In this document: piece after piece, positions 27,664-36,465 of the stretch | How the letters are laid out: every line of letters begins with the position of its first letter | How positions within the stretch are numbered: position 1 is the first letter of the stretch | NCBI RefSeq assembly: GCF_027625935.1 | Contig: NZ_CP115300.1 | Span: forward strand, 496,001-560,000 | Length of the DNA: 64,000 bases | Source of the DNA: Streptomyces camelliae | GTDB taxonomy: Bacteria > Actinomycetota > Actinomycetes > Streptomycetales > Streptomycetaceae | Direction: 5' to 3' | Translations under genes and position numbers: made by a program | Notes under the pieces: model-generated | Databases searched by the model: none | What the model was told of the DNA's origin: nothing | The model's input: only the letters and a program-made list of their open reading frames with translations

Positions 27664-28948
27664 TATGGCCGTACGGGAGGTTCGTCGGCATCAGCGTGAG
27701 GCGGTGGACGCGGTACTGCGTGCCCTGGAGGTGCCGGCCGGGGCGACGGTGCCGGCACCCGCCCTGCCCGCAGCTCCTTTCCAGTCCCTTCGCTGGACCT
27801 GCTCGCGCAGACCGAGGCCGCCTGGTGTGAGGGCGGACGCAGGCGTCTGATTGTCGGGGTGTCGTCCCTGCGGGGGGGACCAGGCGTCGTTCGCGAACAC
27901 GACCGATGCGGGTGAGCTGACAACCTGGGTACGGCCGCTGGAGAAGGTGACGGTGTTCGCCACGTACGCCTCGCTCGGACTCGGCACGCTGGAGCGGGCG
28001 CACGCGGCCGGCCTTCCGGGCTGGGACCTGATCGTCGTGGACGAGGCGCACCGGACCTCGGGGCGGATCGGCAAGCCGTGGGCGGTCGTGCACGACAACA
28101 CCCGCATCCCCGCTCTGCGGCAGCTGTACATGACGGCCACGCCCCGCCTGTGGCAGCCCGACGACGAAGCCGAGGCCGCGGAGCCGGGGTGCCGGGGGAA
28201 CTCGTGGCCTCCATGGACGACGGATCCACCGGGCCCTTCGGCAGCCGGTGTTTCACCCTGACCCTGTCGGCGGCCATCGACCGGGACATCTGCGCCCCGT
28301 ACCAGGTGGTGTGCGTCGATGTCATCGACCCCCACCTCCAGGCCGGCCAGCTCCTCGGTGTGGAAGGACGCTCCGACCAGGTGCGCGAAGCACGGCTCGC
28401 GGCCCTGCAGACCGCGCTCGTCAATGCGGCGGCGGAGGACTTCCACCGCACCCTCGTCTTCCACCACATGGTGAAGGAGGCCGAGGCGTTCGCCGCTGGG
28501 CTTCCGGCGGCCGCCCGTAAGCTGAACGCCGTCGAGCCGGGGCGGTACCCGCAGCGGGACACGAACCGAGGGGTGGCCTGTCTCCCTCACCGGTTTCCCG
28601 CTCGGGCAATGGATCGCCGACGCCCGGCGCACACGGGACGACAAGCAGCGCCGTGCCCAAGGCCGACCCGTTGCCTCGTCGGTCGGGGTGCTGTCGGTCG
28701 AACGGTACGAGCAGCTGGAAGAGATCGCCCCCTCCTGGTGCCCCGCCTGGCCCGTCGAATGGCAACGCTGCTTCCATCAGCAGTGGATGTGCGAACACAT
28801 CCTCGGCATCCAACCCGCCGCCGAAGAAGAGGAGCCCAGGCCCCGATTCAGGCTCGGCGCAGGGATCAGCGACCAGCGCTCCCGAGCCGCGACCCTCACA
28901 CCCGAACGCATCCAGCAGCTCAGCGACATCGGCACGCGATGGACCTGA
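27664..28948 (+). pseudogene. DEAD/DEAH helicase with helicase-associated domains, decayed
   Basis: The remnant starts with RRHQREAVDAVLRALEVPAG (about 27685), the typical N-terminal lead of these helicases. The Walker A region is missing. From about 27870 one frame gives FATYASLGLGTLERAHAAG, the Walker B box VVDEAHRT and motif III YMTATPR. Another frame continues with ICAPYQVVCVDVIDP and TLVFHHMVKEAEAFAAGLPA. The 3' part holds the helicase-associated repeat segment PLGQWIADARRTRDDKQRRA and a second unit ending LSDIGTRW. Several frame changes and a deletion over the ATP site show it is dead. Intact versions exceed 700 residues. Confidence 0.75.
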
Positions 28949-28987
28949 ACCCCACCGTCCGGTGCACGGGCCGGACGCATCCGCCGC

Positions 28988-29020
28988 TCCTTGAGCGGAA
29001 AGCGGTCCTTGAGCGGAAAG
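28988..29020. repeat. 15-bp direct repeat
   Basis: TCCTTGAGCGGAAAG occurs at 28988-29002 and again at 29006-29020, an 18-bp period. It lies about 40 bp upstream of the hydrolase start at 29059 and could be a duplicated regulatory site or simple tandem duplication. Confidence 0.6.
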
Positions 29021-29058
29021 ACTGGCTCTCACGCCTGACGGCCTGTCATCGTGTGATC

Positions 29059-29751
29059 ATGACAAGGCACGCGCTGCAGACCGGCGACCCGAACCACCCG
29101 GCATTGGTCTTGGTGCACGGCGCCGGCTGGGGCGCGCGGATGTGGCATCGGCAGCTCACGGCACTGTCCGACACCTTTCACGTCGTCGCCCCGGATCTGC
29201 CGGGATTCGGCTCCGCACCAGGGCCGTTCAGCATCACCGCGGCAGTCGAATCCGTCACCGAGACCGTCCGGCAGTTGCGGCCGGCCCACCTGTGCGGGCA
29301 CTCCCTCGGCGCGATCGTGGCGGCACAGGTCGCAGCCGAGCACCCCGACCTCGTCGGCCGGCTCATCCTCTCCGGGGGCCCCGAGATCTCACCGGGCGCC
29401 ACCTCAGCACGGCGCCTGCGCATCGAACGGCACCGTCCCGGCTGGCTGGTCCGCATACTCTCCGACCTGCCCGACCGCACCGGATGGCACGACCTGTTGG
29501 ACGCCCTGCAGATCAGCGACATCTCCGCGCTGCTGCCACGGATCACCGCACCCACGCTCGTCCTGTGCGGACAACGCGACCGCACCACTCTGCTCCACGC
29601 CCGACAGGCCGCCGCGGCCATCCCAGGAGCCCATCTGGCGCTGATCCCGCACACCGGCCACTCGATGCCCATGACAGCACCGCACGCGTTCCATGCCATC
29701 GTCCGGGGCTTCCTCGAACCGACCCGCGAACCTCCCGCCGCAACCCCCTGA
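29059..29751 (+). CDS. Alpha/beta hydrolase
   Basis: 230 aa. The fold signatures are LVHGAGWGARMWHRQL (oxyanion region), the nucleophile elbow CGHSLGAIVA (Ser about 84), the acid in VLCGQRDRTT and the base His in IPHTGHSMP. This matches small MhpC-like esterases/hydrolases. The frame is open far upstream, but that part overlaps the dead helicase, so ATG 29059 is used. A 15-bp direct repeat precedes it. A TetR-type gene follows 129 bp downstream on the same strand and may control it. The substrate is unknown. Confidence 0.88.
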   Translation: MTRHALQTGDPNHPALVLVHGAGWGARMWHRQLTALSDTFHVVAPDLPGFGSAPGPFSITAAVESVTETVRQLRPAHLCGHSLGAIVAAQVAAEHPDLVGRLILSGGPEISPGATSARRLRIERHRPGWLVRILSDLPDRTGWHDLLDALQISDISALLPRITAPTLVLCGQRDRTTLLHARQAAAAIPGAHLALIPHTGHSMPMTAPHAFHAIVRGFLEPTREPPAATP

Positions 29752-29880
29752 CACCCGAGCCGCTTGTCAAGGCAGTTGACGTAGAAGGTAAGCCAAGGCC
29801 GGAATGAGCAGGAAGACTGCCGTCCGGCTTCGTCATCAGAGCGTTGTCCGGACGGCCACGCCGGGGAGAGTGAGCGCACC

Positions 29881-30483
29881 GTGGGTCAGACCGGAGCACG
29901 TGGGCCGTACGCCCAGACACCGGCTCGCAGGGCGGAGATCGTACGGGCGGCACGCGACAGTTTCGCCGAGAACGGCTATGCCAAAGCCTCCCTGCGGGAC
30001 ATCGCGGAACGAGCCGGCATCACCCACGCCGGCCTTCTCCATCACTTCCGCAGCAAAGAGGATCTCCTCGCCGAGGTGCTCGCCGAGCGGGACACCGAGG
30101 AGTGGCGGCAGGGCCTGGCGAAGGTCGGCACCCCGGAACAGCTCGCGCCGTACCTCGCCGAACTCATCCGCCACCACCAGCAGGCGCCCGAGCTCATGCG
30201 TCTGTGGATCGAGCTCGCCGCCGCGGCCTCGCGTCCGGAGCATCCCGCCCACACCTATTTCGTCGAGCGCCACGAACGCGCCCGCGCACAGTTCGCCGAG
30301 GGGTTCGACGACGACACGACCCGCGGTCGGCTGCGCAAGGGGCTCAGCCCCGAGAGCGCCGCGGTTCTTTTCCACGCCGTCCTCAACGGGCTCCAGTTGC
30401 AGTGGCTGCTCGATCAGGACCTCGACATCATCGCTCCGCTGAACGACTTCGTGCGCCTGCTTCTCGACCAGGACGACCGGTGA
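29881..30483 (+). CDS. TetR family transcriptional regulator
   Basis: 200 aa from GTG 29881. The N-terminal HTH is clear: RRAEIVRAARDSFAENGYAK, then ASLRDIAERAGITHAGLLHH and FRSKEDLL. The C-terminal ligand domain is all helical, with a conserved-looking end (FHAVLNGLQLQWLLDQDLDI) as in AcrR/CamR-like TetR proteins. TetR proteins repress nearby efflux or catabolic genes until a small molecule binds. The candidate target is the hydrolase just upstream on the same strand. Confidence 0.92.
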   Translation: MGQTGARGPYAQTPARRAEIVRAARDSFAENGYAKASLRDIAERAGITHAGLLHHFRSKEDLLAEVLAERDTEEWRQGLAKVGTPEQLAPYLAELIRHHQQAPELMRLWIELAAAASRPEHPAHTYFVERHERARAQFAEGFDDDTTRGRLRKGLSPESAAVLFHAVLNGLQLQWLLDQDLDIIAPLNDFVRLLLDQDDR

Positions 30484-30587
30484 GCGGACGTCGGTGTGTG
30501 AGCTCTGTCAGCGGACCGACGTGACCTTGGCGTTGATTGATCAGGCCTCCGGCGAGCGCGAGGACCGCGCCGCTGAGGTAGAGCCGA

Positions 30588-31364
30588 GTGTGGTCGTTCT
30601 GGCCACAGGGTGACGTCCACCGCGTCGACTTCCACACCGTCACCCTGATCACCGAGGGGCGCGGCGAGCACGCCGTCGACTTCGTCAGCCATCCGTGCCG
30701 CCCCGGAACGCTGCTGTGGATCCGCCCCGGCCAGGTCCAGCGCTTCGGTCGCCCAGGTGCGATGAACGGCCCGCATCTGCTGTTCACGCCATCCTTCCCG
30801 GCCCACCTCGGCGGCACCGACCGGCTGATGCGCGCGTGGTACGGCGGCCCTGTCTGCGGGCAGCTCGGCACCGGCCCTGACCAGGCCGCCGTGTCCACGC
30901 TGCTGGATCAGCTGCGGGCCGAGTTCTCCCGGCCGCACGACGCGGTGTCGCGGGAGATCCTCCAGCTCCTCCTCGCCGCCCTGCTGCTGCACATCGACCG
31001 CCTGCAACCGGACGGCGAGACGGGCGACCAGGGTGCGGGCGGCGAGATCTACGCCCGGTTCCGCGCCGAGCTCGAACGCTCCTACACCACGACCCGCCGC
31101 GCCGAGGACTACGCACGGCTCCTGGGCTACACGGTCAAGACCCTCACCCGCGCCTGCCTGGCCGCCACCGGCCGGCCCGTCAAGCAGGTCATCGACGCAC
31201 GGGTGGCCCTGGAGGCGCAGCGGCTGCTGGCGCACACCGACACACCGGTCGCGGTCATCGCCCGCCGCCTGGGCTTTACCGAACCCACCAACTTCGGCAA
31301 GTTCTTCATCCGGCACGCCGGCACCCCTCCGGGCGACTTCCGCCGCGCCCACCAGAGGCCCTGA
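30588..31364 (+). CDS. AraC family transcriptional regulator
   Basis: 258 aa from GTG 30588. The N-terminal cupin-like sensor begins abruptly (DVHRVDFHTVTLITEGRGEH), with an in-frame TAG only 9 nt before the GTG, so the first 20-30 residues usual in this family may have been lost. The C-terminal double HTH is intact: EDYARLLGYTVKTLTRACLA, then ARRLGFTEPTNFGKFFIRHA and GTPPGDFRR. It converges on the SnoaL/MBL/DsbA operon. Function is plausible if the shortened start is tolerated. Confidence 0.85.
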   Translation: MWSFWPQGDVHRVDFHTVTLITEGRGEHAVDFVSHPCRPGTLLWIRPGQVQRFGRPGAMNGPHLLFTPSFPAHLGGTDRLMRAWYGGPVCGQLGTGPDQAAVSTLLDQLRAEFSRPHDAVSREILQLLLAALLLHIDRLQPDGETGDQGAGGEIYARFRAELERSYTTTRRAEDYARLLGYTVKTLTRACLAATGRPVKQVIDARVALEAQRLLAHTDTPVAVIARRLGFTEPTNFGKFFIRHAGTPPGDFRRAHQRP

Positions 31365-31477
31365 GACGGAGAGCGACAGTGCCGTTCATTACAGCGGACA
31401 CCCTCGGACGCGCAGCCGTGCACCGCGGCATGCGCCCCGGTGCACGGCACGTGGGTGGTCGGCGTCGTACGCCGGAG

Positions 31478-31900
31478 TCAGTCCGTCATGGCGTCGCGGA
31501 CGAGTGCGGTATCCACGAACTGTTCGAAGCGGACGATGAGCCCGCCGCGTACGACGAAGTGGTGCGCGACGCGGACGTCGATCGGCTTGCCGGTGGACTT
31601 GTTGGTCGCGGTGTAGCGGGCGAGGACGACGACGTTCTCGCCATCGACGACGTAGGTGTCGTCGTGGGCCGTCCAGCCGTCCCAGTCCTGGCCGAGCTTC
31701 TCCATCACGTGGGACGTCACACCGTCGGGAGTGCGGTAGGTGCCGGCCAGCGGGAAGCCGGCCATCTCGGTCCACTCCACGTCCGGGGCGAGGGTGGCCC
31801 GCAGTGCCGCCAGGTCGCCGGCCGCCGAGGCGAGGTACTGGCGCCGTACGACGTCGGCGGGGGCCGTGGAGGTGGCGAAGTCGGTGCTGTCGTGCGCCAT
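31478..31900 (-). CDS. SnoaL/NTF2-like polyketide cyclase-fold protein
   Basis: 140 aa, with a cone-shaped alpha+beta barrel pattern: ADVVRRQYLASAAGDLAAL, APDVEWTEMAGFPLAGTYR and GRY-type strands ending VVRGGLIVRFEQFVDTALVR. The family includes ketosteroid isomerase-like enzymes and stress proteins without known activity. Its start lies 5 nt after the MBL gene stop, so it is the third gene of a coupled operon (DsbA, MBL, SnoaL). The WTEMAGFPLAGTYR segment is common in the stress-related SnoaL subgroup. Confidence 0.85.
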   Translation of the reverse strand: MAHDSTDFATSTAPADVVRRQYLASAAGDLAALRATLAPDVEWTEMAGFPLAGTYRTPDGVTSHVMEKLGQDWDGWTAHDDTYVVDGENVVVLARYTATNKSTGKPIDVRVAHHFVVRGGLIVRFEQFVDTALVRDAMTD

Positions 31901-31905
31901 GCCGG

Positions 31906-32712
31906 TCAGCCCCACTTCATCTCGCCCTTGGCGACCTTCGCGCCGATCTGCGCGGCGATCAACATCCCGTTGTCCGGGTAGCGCTTGACGAGCGCCTCGG
32001 TCAAGGCGGCACCGTCGGTGGCCTTGCCGAGTTCCTCCTCGAACGCGAGAAGGTAGTCGCGGGTGGCGGTGATCGCGGACGCATCGGCGGGGGTGTCGGG
32101 CAGGCGGTGGCCGGGGACCACCAGTTCCGGCTCCAGCGCGGCCATCTCGTCCAGAAGCTTCACCCAGGCGGAGCGGTCCTCGGGGGTGGGCGTGTCGGCG
32201 ACCCAGACGTGCTCCCGCTGGAAGAGCAGCACGCCACCGAGGATCACACGCTGCTCGGCCTGCCACAGGTAGTGGCGGTCGGGGAGTTCGGCCGGGCCGC
32301 CCCTGAGCGTGAAGGTGTGGCCTTCGAGGGTGAGATCGCCGCTCAGCGGTTCGAGGTCGACCAGGCGGGTGGGCAGGTTCGGGCCGAGCGCCGCCCAGGC
32401 CTTGAGCTTGCCCTCGTAGGAGTGCTTGATGTGCTCGATGACGATCGGGGTGGCGACGAACTTCGCCTCGGGGAAGGCGTCGGCGAGGACTTCGGCGCCG
32501 AAGTAGAAGTCGGGGTCGCCGTGGCTGACGAAGACGGTGGTGAGCTTCTTGCCCGAGTCGAGGATCTCGGCGGCCAGCCGGTGGCCGTCGGCGCGGGTGA
32601 AGCCGGCGTCGACCAGCAGCGCCTCCTGCTCACCCATGACCAGGGTCGCCGTCTTGTTCTTGGAGCCGGCGGGGAAGTCCAGGTCGAGGACCTTGAAGGA
32701 GAGGGCGCTCAT
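31906..32712 (-). CDS. MBL-fold metallo-hydrolase with a variant metal site
   Basis: 268 aa. The fold is recognised from NKTATLVMGEQEALLVDAGF, the loop VFVSHGDPDFYFGAEVL, the segment HYLWQAEQRVILGGVLLFQR and LVVPGHRLPD. The standard HxHxDH metal motif reads HGDPDF here: the first His and the Asp are kept but two His are replaced by Asp and Phe. It may bind one metal or use an altered site, as in some quorum-lactonase-like relatives. It lies in an operon between a DsbA-type protein (42 bp upstream) and a SnoaL-like protein (5 bp downstream). Confidence 0.87.
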   Translation of the reverse strand: MSALSFKVLDLDFPAGSKNKTATLVMGEQEALLVDAGFTRADGHRLAAEILDSGKKLTTVFVSHGDPDFYFGAEVLADAFPEAKFVATPIVIEHIKHSYEGKLKAWAALGPNLPTRLVDLEPLSGDLTLEGHTFTLRGGPAELPDRHYLWQAEQRVILGGVLLFQREHVWVADTPTPEDRSAWVKLLDEMAALEPELVVPGHRLPDTPADASAITATRDYLLAFEEELGKATDGAALTEALVKRYPDNGMLIAAQIGAKVAKGEMKWG

Positions 32713-32754
32713 CGATGACTCCTTGCGGGGAGGGGTGGTTGGGGACGGAGGAGC

Positions 32755-33372
32755 TCAGGAGGTGCGGAGGGCGGCAAGCCGCTGGTCCACTTCGTCGGCG
32801 GTGGCCCGGCCCCGGGCCAGGGCGGTGACACCGTCGCTGTCGACGGCCAGGAGGATGGGGAAGCCGGTGACACCCAGCTCGGCGGACCGGCGGAAGTCGG
32901 CCTCGGCCGCGTCCTGCGCCTCGGCCCCGTCGAACGCGGCGGCCACGGCGTCGGCGTCCAGTCCGGTCTCCTCGGCGACCTTCCGGTAGGTCGCCGGGTC
33001 GGAGAGACTCAGGCCGTCGGCATAGAAGGCCTGCTGGAGCGCGGCCGTCAGTTCCGCCGCTCGGGCCGGAGCGGCCTGGCGCAGGGCGGCGACCCCGCGC
33101 GCGGCGGCCTCGGAGTCCATCACGAAGGAGCCGTCGGCGATCAGCCGCTCGTACGCGTCCCCGAACTCGGCGCCGGTCAGCTCGGCGATCGTGCCGTTGG
33201 CCCCCTGGACGTAGCCGAACTCGCGGATCGGTACCCGACGCGGGCCGGTGAACAGCCCGCCGGAGACCACCTCCACGGGCAGCTCGGGGTGACGGGAGAC
33301 GACCTCACGCAGGGTGTCGGAGAACCCGTGCGACCAGCCGCAGTAGGCGTCGAAGACGTAGACGAGCTTCAT
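32755..33372 (-). CDS. DsbA/FrnE-like thioredoxin-fold oxidoreductase
   Basis: 205 aa, cytoplasmic (no signal peptide). The active-site region MKLVYVFDAYCGWSHGFSDT has Cys-Gly-Trp-Ser in place of CxxC, so only the first Cys remains. The insert is helical, and the conserved cis-Pro motif VTGFPILLAV is present. It resembles FrnE/HCCA-isomerase relatives, which act in redox stress or glutathione/mycothiol-linked isomerisation. ATG 33372 begins the conserved strand; the frame extends upstream without support. First gene of the operon with the MBL and SnoaL genes. Confidence 0.87.
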   Translation of the reverse strand: MKLVYVFDAYCGWSHGFSDTLREVVSRHPELPVEVVSGGLFTGPRRVPIREFGYVQGANGTIAELTGAEFGDAYERLIADGSFVMDSEAAARGVAALRQAAPARAAELTAALQQAFYADGLSLSDPATYRKVAEETGLDADAVAAAFDGAEAQDAAEADFRRSAELGVTGFPILLAVDSDGVTALARGRATADEVDQRLAALRTS

Positions 33373-33570
33373 CGGGGACCTCGGCAGGAGTGCGACGCCC
33401 GCCGTGTGCGGGCGATTCACCTGAGGCAACAGTAACTGACTCGTCAGATATTTCCCCGATCGTGTGACGGCTGCCACATCGTCGTCTTCGCTTCAGTGCC
33501 TTTTTCGAACCCGCCCCTGGCCGCCCGAAGAGATAGTGACGCCAGACGTGGCAGTCGGGCCCGCGCAGCC

Positions 33571-34317
33571 TCACATCCGGGATCTCAGCACGTCGACCTC
33601 ACAGCCCGGCGCGAAGGGGTCGAAGCCGTGCTCGATCAGCCAGCGAACTATCAGCAGGCTTCGCAACGACCACCACGCGTGGATCACGTCGAGGTCGACG
33701 TCGGTGCCATAGCCGGCGATGACGTCGTCGAGGTGCTCCTCGTGTCCGAGCGTGAAGGTGGCGAGGTCGTACAGGGCATCACCCTGGCCCGCCTCGGACC
33801 AGTCGATGATGCCCGTGACCTCGTCGCCGTCGACGAAGACGTGCGCGATCTGCAGGTCGCCGTGCGTGAACGCCGGAGTCCACGGCCGGAGCGCGGCCTC
33901 GGCGACCTGGCGGTTGCGGGTGACCAGGTCGGCGGGCAGGACGCCGTTCGTCACGAGCCACTCGCACTCGTCGTCGAGTTCCGCCGCCAGCGCGACGATG
34001 CTCCGCCCGGCCTGGCCCGGCCGGGGCGGCAGCGGCGCGTCGTGCAGCTTCCGGATGGCGGCGCCCGCCGCGGCCCACGCCGCCGGCGACCCGGTCGACG
34101 GCCCGCCGAGGCGCCCGAGCGTCGTCCCCGGGACTGCGGCGATCGCAAGCACGGGTGGCTTGCGCCACAGGACCTCCGGGGTCGGGACCGGCGCCAGGGC
34201 CATCGCCTCGACCTCGACGTCGATGCGCGCCTGATCGGCGTCCACCTTCAAGAACACGTCACCGACGCGCAGAGTCGCGCGCTCGGAATGGGCGACCACG
34301 ACCTTGACCTCATCCAT
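33571..34317 (-). CDS. APH-family phosphotransferase
   Basis: 248 aa. The catalytic loop is FTHGDLQIAHVFVDG and the metal loop is GIIDWSEAGQGD. The usual Asn of HGDxxxxN is His here (HGDLQIAH), a variant found in a subgroup of actinobacterial phosphotransferase-like proteins. The N-lobe Lys is in VGDVFLKVDADQ. The protein is shorter than classical aminoglycoside kinases. No operon partner is seen. The substrate is unknown. Confidence 0.85.
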   Translation of the reverse strand: MDEVKVVVAHSERATLRVGDVFLKVDADQARIDVEVEAMALAPVPTPEVLWRKPPVLAIAAVPGTTLGRLGGPSTGSPAAWAAAGAAIRKLHDAPLPPRPGQAGRSIVALAAELDDECEWLVTNGVLPADLVTRNRQVAEAALRPWTPAFTHGDLQIAHVFVDGDEVTGIIDWSEAGQGDALYDLATFTLGHEEHLDDVIAGYGTDVDLDVIHAWWSLRSLLIVRWLIEHGFDPFAPGCEVDVLRSRM

Positions 34318-34521
34318 GGGCGACCAGTATCCCGGGGATGACCGCCGACGTCGCCGGGTTTATCGCGTGCGATTACGCGGCTGACCGTGTCCCGCTACCC
34401 GACCGCCTCGTTCACGACACCGACCTCTGGCCAGGTCAAGTCCACCACTTTTGTCAGGAGTCCTCACGCCACTACCCGGTGCGAAGGTTCGGATTTCTTC
34501 CTCCAGAATCCGGTCGGGACA

Positions 34522-34592
34522 GTAACTAAGCGGGGAGAGCGCCGCTGCCTGCGTGGCGGAGGTCGCAGGTTCGAATCCCGCCTCACGATCGC
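34522..34592 (+). other. tRNA-like remnant
   Basis: The stretch contains a D-arm-like GGGGAGAGCG, a possible anticodon stem CCGC...GCGG (34542-34560) and a very tRNA-like T-arm GCAGGTTCGAATCCCGC (34565-34581) with the TTCGAAT loop; its stem has one A-C mismatch. The anticodon loop has the wrong size and no acceptor stem forms, so it is not a working tRNA. GCCTGCGTGGCGGA resembles the start of a tRNA-Leu, so it may be a tRNA with an internal deletion, or the footprint of an element that used a tRNA as its attachment site. Confidence 0.4.
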
Positions 34593-34636
34593 CGGACCGA
34601 TCTTGAATTCGGGCGTATCTTCATCCCGGCGAATCG

Positions 34637-35986
34637 TCAGGTCTTGCGCACGGCGCCGGTGAAGCCGGCGATGAACAGGGTGGCCGACGCCCACGCGGCC
34701 AACTGCAGCAGCCAGCCCGCGACGGTGAGGGTCTGCCCTGCACGGGTGCCGGTGGGGGCGTACAGGTCCCCCGCCCCCGTCTTGACCACCGGCAGACCCA
34801 GATCCAAACCCACGCCGACCCGTTCCACGACGGTGCAGGGCGTCGTGGGTGTGCTCGCGCGGGCGGTGTGCTCCAGGCCGCCGCCCGGCCCGCCGAGGAC
34901 GACCGCCAGCGCGACCGAGCCGGCGAGGACGGCGAACAACAGCAGCAGCGCTCGCCAGGGTTGATAACCGAAGCCGAGGGCCAGCCCGGTGAATCGGGCC
35001 CAGGCCCGGTCACGCCGCCGAAGCCCGCCGCGGTCGATCTGGTCCCGCCGCTGCGCCATGAGAATGTCCCGCACCTCGCTGTCGTGACCGGCCGCCCGGT
35101 GGACGGCGGCCAACTGCTGGTACGGCTGAGCGGAATAGCCGGGCGTGTGGTCACGCAACAGCTCCAGCCACCGGGACAACCCGACCGGCGCCGGCAGGTC
35201 CGCGTAGGTCAGCCCTTCGATGCCGACCAGGGCCCCTGCGGCCTGACCCGACCGAGTCACCCCGCTGGTGTCCAACCACAGCGAACCGACCGACACGCCG
35301 TTCAAGGCGAGCACGGAGTGTCCGGCGCCGGTTGCCCGGAACCCGGCCCGGAGGAACACGGCTCGGTCGACCCGCAGACCATCGGCGTGCAGGGCGGGAC
35401 CGGAGGTGTTCTCCAGCCGCGCCCCGTCGCAATCCAGCAGACCGAGGTGGGCGCCGAGGAACCGGACCGCGCCGGAAGGTGTGTCGGCGTTGGCAACCGC
35501 TCCGCGCAGCGTCATCGCCGGCGCGGTGAAGCGTGCGGCGTCGACCGGTGGGTCGTGCGAACCCGCAGGGTGCCCGAAGCAGGAACCGTCCAGCACGAGG
35601 CCGGGCAGCCGGCTGTCGCACAGGTTCAGACCGTCGGGGACGAAGCAGTCGACCAGCTCGACCCCTCCGCCGGCATGAAGAGCGCCTGGCGCACCGTCAG
35701 CAGTTCCTCGCCGGGAGCCGCCCCGTGCCGTCCCCCCCAGTAGTTGCATGGGCTCTATCTCCAAGACCCGGTCCCCGATGAGGAATTGCCCCTTGGTCTG
35801 CTGCTCTACGACGTCCCGCAGTTCGGCCACGATCTGCTCGTAGCGCTCCTGGCTGCGCTCCCGACCTTGTCCGTGACGGCCGCCACCGTGGCCACCACCC
35901 GTCGCGGTGGGGGCCCGGCGGACCGGATCGCCGGTGACACGCTCCGGCCGTGCCGTCAGCAGTAGCACACCCGACAGATCGACCAC
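34637..35986 (-). CDS. Membrane protein with pentapeptide-like region
   Basis: 449 aa. The N-terminal 90 residues are Gly/Arg-rich and poorly conserved, so the true start may be internal. The middle has irregular beta-helix-like repeats (VELVDCFVPDGLNLCDSRLP, LDGSCFG, LLDCDGARLENTSG, LALNGVSVGSLWLDTSG), then an amphipathic region YQQLAAVHRAAGHDSEVRDI. Two membrane helices follow (about 335-360 and the C-terminal end LLQLAAWASATLFIAGFTGA). Similar proteins in Streptomyces are labelled membrane-associated oxidoreductase without proof. Longer relatives have more repeats, so this copy may be N-terminally shortened. Confidence 0.7.
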   Translation of the reverse strand: MVDLSGVLLLTARPERVTGDPVRRAPTATGGGHGGGRHGQGRERSQERYEQIVAELRDVVEQQTKGQFLIGDRVLEIEPMQLLGGTARGGSRRGTADGAPGALHAGGGVELVDCFVPDGLNLCDSRLPGLVLDGSCFGHPAGSHDPPVDAARFTAPAMTLRGAVANADTPSGAVRFLGAHLGLLDCDGARLENTSGPALHADGLRVDRAVFLRAGFRATGAGHSVLALNGVSVGSLWLDTSGVTRSGQAAGALVGIEGLTYADLPAPVGLSRWLELLRDHTPGYSAQPYQQLAAVHRAAGHDSEVRDILMAQRRDQIDRGGLRRRDRAWARFTGLALGFGYQPWRALLLLFAVLAGSVALAVVLGGPGGGLEHTARASTPTTPCTVVERVGVGLDLGLPVVKTGAGDLYAPTGTRAGQTLTVAGWLLQLAAWASATLFIAGFTGAVRKT

Positions 35987-36207
35987 CGGTGTTGTCTAGA
36001 AGTGAGCGAAACTAGGCGAACTGCGCCGCAATTGGGGCCTTTTCCCTCCGGTGGCGCCAGGCCCTCTTCCGGCACCGCGGCCGCCGAAGCCGACGTACTC
36101 GGCGCCACTGCCTGGACCGACACATAAGCGAGCAGTACACCGCCCGGGGCACGGCCTCCGGCCTCAGCCGCGAACCGCACCCGGGACGCCGCTCTCCCGC
36201 CAGCCTG

Positions 36208-36456
36208 TTGAGCCCGGCCACCCACCCCGCCCTCGTGATGCCGGAGTACAACTCCGGTTTCAACGCCGAGCTGAAGAACCCTGAAGATGACGCCCGTCTT
36301 CGAGTCGGTGGCGATCCCTTCGTCCACCAATTCCTCGGCGAGGAAGACGGCCTGGTGCCGAACGACATCATGGCCGTCTCCGCAACGGCGATGCTCGACG
36401 AACGCGTCCGGGTCGCCGAGGCTCTGCGCCCGCTGCGCACGTCTGTTGCGCCGTAG
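36208..36456 (+). pseudogene. NADPH-dependent FMN reductase remnant
   Basis: The frame reads PALVMPEYNSGFNAELKN, the flavin-binding T/MPEYN-G signature of NADPH:FMN reductases, then jumps to the family's C-terminal helix region VHQFLGEEDGLVPNDIMAVS and ATAMLDERVRVAEALRPL. About 80 residues expected between them are missing and no N-terminal Rossmann start is present upstream. It is a truncated, internally deleted gene. Confidence 0.6.
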
Positions 36457-36465
36457 CGGCGCCGG

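Noticed and set aside
34338..34529. A 63-codon plus-strand ORF before the tRNA-like scar
   Set aside because: No homology-like sequence, weak codon bias and no ribosome-binding site.
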